Positions 7,624-13,881 of a stretch of 26,179 bases of DNA are shown in pieces. The stretch covers positions 1 through 26,179 of the forward strand of contig CALAST010000053.1 of NCBI GenBank assembly GCA_937889225.1, in the 5' to 3' direction. The DNA comes from an uncultured Lachnobacterium sp. GTDB taxonomy: Bacteria > Bacillota > Clostridia > Lachnospirales > Lachnospiraceae. The notes below the pieces were generated by a model, which saw nothing but the letters and a program-made list of their open reading frames with translations, had not been told where the DNA came from and did not search any database. A program made the position numbers and the translations under genes. The stretch's first letter is position 1. Each line of letters starts with the position of its first letter.

Positions 7624-8817
7624 ATGAAATTAGAAGGATATTATTCTTCCGGTGAATTTGCCCGAATGGCACAAGTTTCTGTAAGAACCATACGTTTTTA
7701 TGATAAACAAAATATCTTAAAGCCCTCTTATGTAACGCCTTCCGGTGCTCGTTTTTATACCGACTCGGATTTTGCAAAATTGCAGCAGATTCTATTATTT
7801 AAATACTTGGGATTTTCCTTAGATGATATTCGCAGCATGACAATTAATGATGCCGACTCCCAATTTTTATCCCGTTCTCTTTTGCAACAAAAACGACTGA
7901 TTGCAGATAAAATCGAGCAAATGCAGATTGTACAATCCGCTATTGATAACACCATTGAACAACTTACAGAACACAGGCAGATTGATTGGAGCCAAATGCT
8001 CAATCTTATTCACTTAACCGGAATGGAAAAAAGTCTAAAAAGTCAATACGAAAATGCAAACAATATTTCTGCTCGCATTCGCCTGCATAGGGACTATTCC
8101 ACAAACAAACAAGGATGGTTTCCATGGGTCTTCGAGCAATGCCTTTCTCTAACCCAAGAAACATCGTCTCTTTCTATCTTAGAATTAGGTTGCGGAGACG
8201 GCACTCTTTGGACGGAAAACTTTGACAAAATCCCTCCAAATGCCACCATTATTTTATCCGACATCTCAGAAGGCATGCTACGTGATGCCCGAAGAAGCAT
8301 TGGTATGCCTGATACCAGATTTACTTATGAAGTGATTGATTGTGAAAAAATTCCATATAAAAACAAAACTTTTGACATTATTTTTGCAAATCATCTACTT
8401 TTTTACTGCGACAATATCGAAAAAGTTTGCAAAGAAATACGACGAGTGCTAAAAACAAACGGCATTTTTTTCTGTACTACATATGGAAAAAATCACATGA
8501 AAGAAATTACTCGATTGGCACAGGATTTTGACTCCCGTATTGTCCTAGCTGCCGAAAATCTCTATGACCGTTTCGGACTGGAAAATGGAAAAACAATACT
8601 TTCCTCCTACTTCAAACAAATTGACTTAAAACGATACGAAGATGGCATAGAAATAAATGAAGCAGAACCTCTTATCGAATATATTCTTTCCTGCCATGGA
8701 AACCAAAACCAGTATCTTTTAGAACGATATAAGGATTTCCGTATCTTTACAGAAAAAAAAGTCAAAAAAGGATTTCACATCACAAAAGATGCAGGATTAT
8801 TTATCTGTAAAAGATAA
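7624..8817 (+). CDS. MerR-family HTH regulator fused to SAM-dependent methyltransferase
   Basis: This 397-residue, two-domain protein starts with a MerR winged HTH (about 5-72: YSSGEFARMAQVSVRTIRFYDKQNILKPS, with ARFYTDSDFAKLQQI). A dimerising coiled coil follows (about 80-115). A class I methyltransferase domain (about 165-300) carries the SAM motif ILELGCGDGTLW (185-196), the acidic SDISEGML strand after it, and FDIIFANHLLFYCDN as motif IV. The C-terminal part to 397 is less distinctive. A GAGAGGAGG site precedes the ATG. Fusions of this type are known in clostridia but their substrate is generally unassigned. Its upstream partner is the degenerate Nudix protein, three bases away. It may use the methyltransferase domain either catalytically or as a SAM-responsive sensor; the sequence does not decide. 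Confidence 0.88.
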   Translation: MKLEGYYSSGEFARMAQVSVRTIRFYDKQNILKPSYVTPSGARFYTDSDFAKLQQILLFKYLGFSLDDIRSMTINDADSQFLSRSLLQQKRLIADKIEQMQIVQSAIDNTIEQLTEHRQIDWSQMLNLIHLTGMEKSLKSQYENANNISARIRLHRDYSTNKQGWFPWVFEQCLSLTQETSSLSILELGCGDGTLWTENFDKIPPNATIILSDISEGMLRDARRSIGMPDTRFTYEVIDCEKIPYKNKTFDIIFANHLLFYCDNIEKVCKEIRRVLKTNGIFFCTTYGKNHMKEITRLAQDFDSRIVLAAENLYDRFGLENGKTILSSYFKQIDLKRYEDGIEINEAEPLIEYILSCHGNQNQYLLERYKDFRIFTEKKVKKGFHITKDAGLFICKR

Positions 8818-8845
8818 AACTCTTTCACTTATAACTGATGCATCA

Positions 8846-8907
8846 AAAAATACCCTTATTATTCTCACAATTATTTCCTAATATGCAAGAATAATAAGGG
8901 TATTTTT
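8846..8907. terminator. Strong bidirectional terminator
   Basis: A perfect 20-bp inverted repeat begins AAAAATACCC at 8846-8865 and is mirrored at 8888-8907 across a 22-base loop. With A-runs on one side and T-runs on the other it can end both the MerR-methyltransferase transcript (plus) and the rhamnose operon (minus). Confidence 0.9.
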
Positions 8908-8931
8908 GTTTACCCTTTTATTTTTATTCTC

Positions 8932-9540
8932 TTAAAATGCAAATGTGTTTTTCAACACTTCCCATTTTTGGTCTTTCTCACTCAAATTCAAAGGTGTTCC
9001 ATCTTCTAATGCATATCCTTGTGCACAAGCATTTCCCTGATATTCACCCTTAAGCTGTGGCCATACAATACCGATTTCCGGGTCATTCCATGCCAAACCG
9101 CCTTCATCGCCCGGATGATAGAAATCTGTACATTTATAACAAAATTCCGCCAAATCAGAAAGTACTAAAAAACCATGTGCAAAACCTTCCGGAATATAAA
9201 ACTGCTTTTTATTTTCTTCCGTAAGCTCTACACCATACCACTTTCCATAAGTTTCGCTATTTTTACGAAGGTCTACTGCTACGTCAAATACAGAACCTTT
9301 TACCACACGCACCAATTTGCCCTGTGGAAACTCTTTTTGAAAATGAAGTCCACGAAGTACTCCTTTTACGGAGGAAGACTGGTTATCCTGTACAAATTCC
9401 ATAGTCAAACCGGCTTCTTCCATATCTCTTTTACTGTAAGTTTCCATGAAGTAGCCTCTGGCATCACCATGTACTGCCGGTTCAATTACACAAAGTCCTT
9501 CAATGCCACCTACATTTTTGTCTACTTTAATCTGTCCCAT
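8932..9540 (-). CDS. rfbC: dTDP-4-dehydrorhamnose 3,5-epimerase
   Basis: This is the third enzyme of dTDP-L-rhamnose synthesis, epimerising C3 and C5 of dTDP-4-keto-6-deoxyglucose. The 202-residue cupin protein shows family motifs in order: HGDARGYFMETYS, FVQDNQSSSVKGVLRGLHFQ (catalytic His in the GLHFQ segment), GKLVRVVKGSVFDVAVDLR, FYIPEGFAHGFLVLSD and the acidic WNDPEIGIVWP tail. Length is normal. It is the last gene of the rfbA-rfbB-rfbD-rfbC operon, eight bases after rfbD, and ends before the strong terminator at 8846-8907. The order with rfbC last differs from many enterobacterial operons but is a normal functional set. Confidence 0.96.
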   Translation of the reverse strand: MGQIKVDKNVGGIEGLCVIEPAVHGDARGYFMETYSKRDMEEAGLTMEFVQDNQSSSVKGVLRGLHFQKEFPQGKLVRVVKGSVFDVAVDLRKNSETYGKWYGVELTEENKKQFYIPEGFAHGFLVLSDLAEFCYKCTDFYHPGDEGGLAWNDPEIGIVWPQLKGEYQGNACAQGYALEDGTPLNLSEKDQKWEVLKNTFAF

Positions 9541-9548
9541 TTTTTCTC

Positions 9549-10487
9549 CTATAATATCTCACATAAATATCTGCGAAGTGCATCCTGCCATGTCGGAAGC
9601 GGCTGAAATCCGGCTTCCACCAATTTGCTCTTATCCAAACGACTATTAAATGGTCTTGCTGCTTTTGATACACCATATTCCGCAGTCGTAACAGGTGCTA
9701 TCGTAAGTCGGTCTTCACTATACTCTATATGCCCCATCTCTACTGCCTGACGGAAAATTTCTTTCGTAAAATCATACCAACTGATATAACCGCCTTCATT
9801 TGTTGCATGATAATAACCATACTTTTCCGTTTCAATCATATCTACAAGAAGAATGGATAAATCCAATGTATAGGTTGGCGTACCAATCTGGTCACATACA
9901 ACCGTAAGTTTATCTCTGTTTTTTCCAACATTTAACATGGTTTTAATGAAGTTCTTTCCGTTTACACCAAACACCCATGCAATACGTACAATAAAATACT
10001 TTTCTAATGTGCCCGAAACTGCAAGTTCACCTTCCAGTTTTGTCTGACCATATACATTCAGCGGTGCATAGTCTTTACAATCTGCCTGCCAAGGTTTTTC
10101 TCCCTGTCCATCAAACACGTAGTCTGTACTAATATATACCATCTTCGCATCCAATTTCTTACAAACATTTGCAATATTCTGTGTTCCTGCTGCATTAATG
10201 GCACGTACTTTTTCCACCTTATCCTCATCTTCTGCTAAATCTACAGCTGTCCATGCCGCACAATGTACCACTACATCCGGATGTACCTCTGTAATAATCG
10301 CTTCTACCGCATCTGTATCCGTAATATCCATTGATATATATGGCATTGTAGTTACTGCAGTACCATCCATAGCACCTGCATATGCCGGTGCTATGTCACT
10401 TCCGATACCATCATAACCTCTTTTATTTAATTCATTCATTACATCGTGACCGAGCTGCCCTGCCACACCGGTTACAAGAACTTTCAT
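9549..10487 (-). CDS. rfbD: dTDP-4-dehydrorhamnose reductase
   Basis: This is the last step of the pathway, NAD(P)H-dependent reduction to dTDP-L-rhamnose. The 312 residues are an extended short-chain dehydrogenase: MKVLVTGVAGQLGHDVMNEL at the N-terminus, VVVHCAAWTAVDLAEDE, the catalytic YISTDYVFDG with a downstream YGQTKLEGE (YxxxK), then FIVRIAWVFGVNGKNFIKTM and the C-terminal TAEYGVSKAARPFNSRLDKSK typical of RfbD. It is slightly longer than many homologs because of an insertion near residues 30-50. The start has a GGAGG site directly upstream. It lies between rfbB (27-base gap) and rfbC (8-base gap). Confidence 0.95.
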   Translation of the reverse strand: MKVLVTGVAGQLGHDVMNELNKRGYDGIGSDIAPAYAGAMDGTAVTTMPYISMDITDTDAVEAIITEVHPDVVVHCAAWTAVDLAEDEDKVEKVRAINAAGTQNIANVCKKLDAKMVYISTDYVFDGQGEKPWQADCKDYAPLNVYGQTKLEGELAVSGTLEKYFIVRIAWVFGVNGKNFIKTMLNVGKNRDKLTVVCDQIGTPTYTLDLSILLVDMIETEKYGYYHATNEGGYISWYDFTKEIFRQAVEMGHIEYSEDRLTIAPVTTAEYGVSKAARPFNSRLDKSKLVEAGFQPLPTWQDALRRYLCEIL

Positions 10488-10514
10488 GTTCTATCCTCCA
10501 AATTATTCATAAGA

Positions 10515-11537
10515 TTACATCTTAGAACCATACATATTTTCATAATAATTCTGGTATTCTCCGGAAATGATTTCTTCCCACCATTCTTTGTTATCTAAAT
10601 ACCATTGAATTGTCTTCTTAATGCCATCTGCAAATTTTGTTTCCGGCAACCAGCCAAGTTCATTATGAATCTTAGTTGGGTCAATTGCATAACGCATATC
10701 ATGACCTTTACGGTCTGTTACATATGTGATTAAACTTTCCGGCTTGTTTAATTCTTTACAAATAATTTTTACAATATCAATATTTGCCATTTCATTATGT
10801 CCACCAATATTATAAACTTCCCCTACACGTCCGTTATGGATAATAAGGTCAATTGCCTTGCAATGGTCTTCTACATATAACCAATCACGTACATTTTCAC
10901 CTTTTCCATATACCGGAAGTGGTTTATCATTCAATGCATTGGCAATCATAAGCGGAATTAATTTTTCCGGGAAATGATATGGACCATAGTTGTTTGAGCA
11001 ACGGCTGATTGTTACAGGCAAACCAAATGTTCTATGGTAAGCAAGTACAAGTAAATCCGCACCGGCTTTAGATGAGCTGTATGGGCTGCTTGTGTGGATT
11101 GGAGTTTCTTCTGTAAAGAAAAGGTCCGGTCTGTCAAGTGGAAGGTCACCATATACTTCATCTGTAGATACCTGATGATAACGTGTAATCCCATATTCAC
11201 GGCAAGCATCCATAAGTGTTGCTGTCCCAATAATATTTGTCTGTAAGAAAATCTCAGGATTTTCGATGGAACGGTCTACATGCGATTCTGCTGCAAAGTT
11301 TACAACGATATCCGGATGTTCTTCTTCAAATAATCCATAAATGCCTTTTCTGTCACAAATATCCATTTTTACAAAACGGAAGTTTGGATTGTCCATTACG
11401 CTCTTTAAAGTAGATAAGTTTCCTGCGTATGTAAGTGCATCCACACAAACAATACGATATTCAGGATATTTATTTAACATATGAAATACAAAATTGCTTC
11501 CAATAAATCCGGCTCCACCGGTAACGATAATTGTCAT
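10515..11537 (-). CDS. rfbB: dTDP-glucose 4,6-dehydratase
   Basis: This enzyme dehydrates dTDP-glucose to dTDP-4-keto-6-deoxyglucose with bound NAD+. The 340 residues carry VTGGAGFIGSNFVFHML (5-21), VNFAAESHVDRSIENP, the active-site loop STDEVYGDLP with the Thr-Asp-Glu triad, YSSSKAGAD (YxxxK), ISRCSNNYGPYHFPEKLIPL and VRDWLYVEDHCKAI. All catalytic residues are present and the length is standard. It follows rfbA by 20 bases and precedes rfbD by 27, with GGAGA-type ribosome sites, consistent with a single transcript. Confidence 0.97.
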   Translation of the reverse strand: MTIIVTGGAGFIGSNFVFHMLNKYPEYRIVCVDALTYAGNLSTLKSVMDNPNFRFVKMDICDRKGIYGLFEEEHPDIVVNFAAESHVDRSIENPEIFLQTNIIGTATLMDACREYGITRYHQVSTDEVYGDLPLDRPDLFFTEETPIHTSSPYSSSKAGADLLVLAYHRTFGLPVTISRCSNNYGPYHFPEKLIPLMIANALNDKPLPVYGKGENVRDWLYVEDHCKAIDLIIHNGRVGEVYNIGGHNEMANIDIVKIICKELNKPESLITYVTDRKGHDMRYAIDPTKIHNELGWLPETKFADGIKKTIQWYLDNKEWWEEIISGEYQNYYENMYGSKM

Positions 11538-11557
11538 ATTTTTTTCTCCTCTATTAA

Positions 11558-12454
11558 TTAATACAATTGTTCTCTGTATTTACCATCTACGACATCTTTC
11601 AAATACTGACCATACTGATTTTTCTTTAATACTTCATACACTTCTAAAATTTCTTCTTTGGAAATCCATCCGTTTAAGTACGCGATTTCTTCCAAACATG
11701 CAATTTTACGATGCTGATGTGTTTCTACCGTTTTTACAAAGTTGGTAGCATCTACCAAACTTTCATGTGTACCTGTATCTAACCATGTGAATCCCTGTCC
11801 TAAAAGCTCTACATTTAATTCACCATCTTCTAAATAAATACGGTTTAAATCTGTAATTTCTAATTCCCCTCGAGCAGAAGGTTCTAAATTCTTTGCATAT
11901 TCCACTACTTTGTTATCATAGAAATATAAACCTGTTACACAGTAGTTACTCTTTGGCTGTGCCGGTTTTTCTTCAATTGAAATGGCTTTTCCATCTTTAT
12001 CAAACTCTACAATACCAAAACGTTCCGGGTCATCTACATAATACCCAAATACCGTTGCACCTTTTCCTGTTTCTGCATTTTCCACAGCTTCTTTCAAACG
12101 TTTCTTTAATCCATGTCCTGCGAAAATATTATCACCAAGCACCATAGCAACTGTATCATTTCCAATAAATTCTTCTCCAATGATAAATGCCTGTGCAAGC
12201 CCATCCGGACTCGGCTGTACTGCATAAGAAAGATTTACACCAAACTGATGACCATCGCCTAACAATTCTTTAAAACGTGGTGTATCCTGTGGTGTAGAAA
12301 TAATTAAAATATCACGAATCCCTGCGTTCATAAGAACGGACATAGGATAATAAATCATTGGTTTGTCATAAATCGGTAATAACTGTTTTGATGTTACCAT
12401 AGTAAGTGGATAAAGGCGTGTGCCTGAACCGCCAGCTAAAATAATACCTTTCAT
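11558..12454 (-). CDS. rfbA: Glucose-1-phosphate thymidylyltransferase
   Basis: First enzyme of the pathway: it joins glucose 1-phosphate (from the phosphoglucomutase encoded nearby) to dTTP. The 298 residues start MKGIILAGGSGTRLYPLT, the nucleotidyltransferase loop, followed by SKQLLPIYDKPMIYYPMSVL, VMVLGDNIFAGHG equivalents (here VAMVLGDNIF), EKPAQPKSNYCVTGLYFYDN and the GQGFTWLDTGTHESL signature. The frame stays open for 31 codons upstream, but an AAGGAGAAG site sits immediately before the ATG at 12454 and the upstream residues do not belong to the family, which fixes the start. It is the first gene of the rhamnose operon; a candidate promoter with an unusual dyad lies about 60-90 bases upstream. 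Confidence 0.96.
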   Translation of the reverse strand: MKGIILAGGSGTRLYPLTMVTSKQLLPIYDKPMIYYPMSVLMNAGIRDILIISTPQDTPRFKELLGDGHQFGVNLSYAVQPSPDGLAQAFIIGEEFIGNDTVAMVLGDNIFAGHGLKKRLKEAVENAETGKGATVFGYYVDDPERFGIVEFDKDGKAISIEEKPAQPKSNYCVTGLYFYDNKVVEYAKNLEPSARGELEITDLNRIYLEDGELNVELLGQGFTWLDTGTHESLVDATNFVKTVETHQHRKIACLEEIAYLNGWISKEEILEVYEVLKKNQYGQYLKDVVDGKYREQLY

Positions 12455-12512
12455 AGCTTCTCCTTTTCCTGCTGTATGCATGTAAAATTGAGTTTTTCTG
12501 TTTCCTGATTGC

Positions 12513-12543
12513 ATTATAAAAGGTGACGTATAGTCACCTTCAA
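12513..12543 (-). promoter_or_regulatory. Candidate rfbA promoter with a dyad in a 19-bp spacer
   Basis: On the minus strand TTGAAG (12543-12538) and TATAAT (12518-12513) are separated by 19 bp. A perfect 8-bp dyad (AAGGTGAC, five bases, GTCACCTT; 12520-12540) fills the spacer and overlaps the -35 box. Long spacers with a central dyad are typical of promoters activated by MerR-family proteins. The same hairpin followed by TTTTAT could instead be a weak terminator for the gene at 12587. Confidence 0.45.
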
Positions 12544-12586
12544 GCACTTTTTTAAAATATTTTGTTTCTATTCTGGTACAATCATA

Positions 12587-13294
12587 CTAACACTTATAAT
12601 ATCCTGCTAGTAAATTCTTATACGCAATATCATGAAGCTGTGGAAGTTGCTTCTTCTCTCTTTGCTCCTTCCATTGCTTCAACGCATATATTTTAGCAAT
12701 CGGAAGTTTTACTTCTTTTTTACTTTTTATAAAACGGAGAATCCCTTCTTCTTCGTTTTCGTTATAGACAAATTCGATATCATAGTTTGGGTTATTATCT
12801 ATTTCGGTTCCTGATTGATAGGTTATGGAATATTCCAGTTCTTCTATATAGACTTTTATGGAAATGGTTTCTTTTCCCATAATGCCAAAGAAAATGGGGA
12901 AGTATTTATATGTATCATGACATAGATTATAGATTGATTCAAATATCCTCTGATCTTCCTCATTTCCTGCTAATTGTCTTTGGTATTCTGTTGGATGTGT
13001 CCTTAAAAGGAACATTGGTTTTTGTGCTTTTTGCAATTCAACTACTGTATCTTTAATATTTTTTATATTATTTTGCAGGTCATTTTCTTCTTTGTTCTTT
13101 TCCTGATTCATTTCATTCAAGCTGAATATTCCGTCTAACGTTCCATCTTCAGAAAATTTATAATATTCTTTTATAATCAAAGTATCTTCTTTCATCTTTC
13201 CTGTTAACAAATATATCTCGGAATGTTCTTCCTCCATATTTTTTCGAATTTCATAAATCAAGTCGTATTTATCATATACTTTATACTTTTTCAT
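12587..13294 (-). CDS. Uncharacterised protein with possible degenerate JAB/MPN (JAMM) domain
   Basis: No close family was recognised for this 235-residue protein. Its layout resembles the JAB/MPN fold: SEIYLLTGK with Glu26 where JAMM enzymes have the first catalytic Glu, then LIIKEYYKF, FLLRTHPTEYQ (97-104) at the HxHP position, and GNEEDQRIFESI (110-121) at the SxxD position. Two of the motif residues differ (Arg98 for the first His and Asn111 for Ser), so metal-dependent peptidase activity is doubtful. A charged Lys/Glu/Asn-rich helix (62-92) is inserted between the strands. A GGAGG site six bases before 13294 selects this start over one five codons earlier. It lies between a GGGACA-type repeat and the rfbA promoter; no functional partner is obvious. 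Confidence 0.7.
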   Translation of the reverse strand: MKKYKVYDKYDLIYEIRKNMEEEHSEIYLLTGKMKEDTLIIKEYYKFSEDGTLDGIFSLNEMNQEKNKEENDLQNNIKNIKDTVVELQKAQKPMFLLRTHPTEYQRQLAGNEEDQRIFESIYNLCHDTYKYFPIFFGIMGKETISIKVYIEELEYSITYQSGTEIDNNPNYDIEFVYNENEEEGILRFIKSKKEVKLPIAKIYALKQWKEQREKKQLPQLHDIAYKNLLAGYYKC

Positions 13295-13357
13295 ATTCAA
13301 CCTCCACAAAAAATACTATTCCCGTTGGAGTATATTTTTTATTCAAATCTGTTACAA

Positions 13358-13402
13358 GGGACAAAATTAGCAAAAAAACATTTTTTTTGCAGGTTCTGTC
13401 CC
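13358..13402. repeat. GGGACA...TGTCCC REP-like palindromic element
   Basis: The arms GGGACA (13358-13363) and TGTCCC (13397-13402) enclose a second stem, GCAAAAAA with TTTTTTGC, separated by unpaired six-base segments. The left half recurs at 17361-17384 with 21 of 24 bases the same. The layout resembles extragenic palindromic (REP-type) repeats. It also could fold into a U-tailed hairpin acting on either strand. Confidence 0.6.
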
Positions 13403-13457
13403 TTTTCTTTTCAAAAATTCCTCTATATAATAGCCATTGTTCAAAAACAAACCAAGT

Positions 13458-13485
13458 AATACAAAATACAGAATACAAAATACAT
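13458..13485 (+). repeat. Four tandem AATACAN heptads in the peptide-gene leader
   Basis: AATACAA, AATACAG, AATACAA and AATACAT follow each other without gaps. They lie between a TATAAT box at 13426-13431 and the GGAG ribosome site at 13501-13504, so they would sit in the 5' leader of the peptide mRNA. They could be a regulator-binding array or simple low-complexity DNA. Confidence 0.55.
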
Positions 13486-13514
13486 AAACACAAAGAAAAA
13501 GGAGATTAACTATT

Positions 13515-13670
13515 ATGAAAAAATTTTTAGCAAACACACTCGTTGTATTAACTTTAGCTTTAACATTGGTTGTATCCGGAGATGTTACAACTGCTGATAC
13601 TGATGTAAACACAAATACTGGTGTTGAAACATTAAGCGATCTTCCTGGTTTAGCTTTTCCAGAAAGCTAA
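13515..13670 (+). CDS. Secreted 51-residue peptide, candidate PapR-like signalling pro-peptide
   Basis: The peptide has a basic start (MKKFLANT), a hydrophobic export core (VVLTLALTLVV, 10-20), a likely processing region around SGDVTTA (21-27) and a polar mature part ending ETLSDLPGLAFPES. A GGAG site lies ten bases upstream and a terminator follows. Known PapR pro-peptides of the Bacillus cereus group have a similar size (about 48 residues), an N-terminal signal and a C-terminal ADLPFEF/SDLPFEH-like active segment; SDLPGLAF recalls this. The convergent neighbour is a large HTH/helical-repeat regulator of the kind that binds such peptides, which supports a signalling role. This is inference: it could also be a short secreted bacteriocin-like or hypothetical peptide. 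TATAAT at 13426 is a plausible -10 box without a clear -35. Confidence 0.7.
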   Translation: MKKFLANTLVVLTLALTLVVSGDVTTADTDVNTNTGVETLSDLPGLAFPES

Positions 13671-13785
13671 TTATATTAATTTATGACAAATTCTCTTTTA
13701 TTAATACTCATATAAAACTCATCTATTTTATATGACAAATACCTCATGCATTTTTAATATAAACTCCAAATTACATATATAATAT

Positions 13786-13827
13786 AAAAATTGACTGAAA
13801 ACAATTATATGTCATCAGTCAATTTTT
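13786..13827. terminator. Bidirectional terminator between peptide and regulator genes
   Basis: A perfect 13-bp inverted repeat (AAAAATTGACTGA at 13786-13798, complement at 13815-13827) with flanking A and T runs sits between the two convergent genes and can end both transcripts. Confidence 0.85.
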
Positions 13828-13881
13828 ATTTTTCTTTTAAACATTAATTATGCTAATAAATTTTCTAGAATAACTATACAT

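Noticed and set aside
9175..9606. 143-codon plus-strand frame
   Set aside because: It is antisense to rfbC and the end of rfbD, with no start signal; a shadow of a well-identified gene.
12455..12547. 31-residue N-terminal extension of rfbA
   Set aside because: The AAGGAGAAG site directly before ATG 12454 and the family start MKGIILAGG rule it out; the extension also runs over the putative promoter.
13367..13612. 81-codon minus-strand frame opposite the peptide gene
   Set aside because: It lacks a ribosome site and covers the complement of the peptide's signal sequence, whose plus-strand reading has a GGAG site, an export signal and a terminator.
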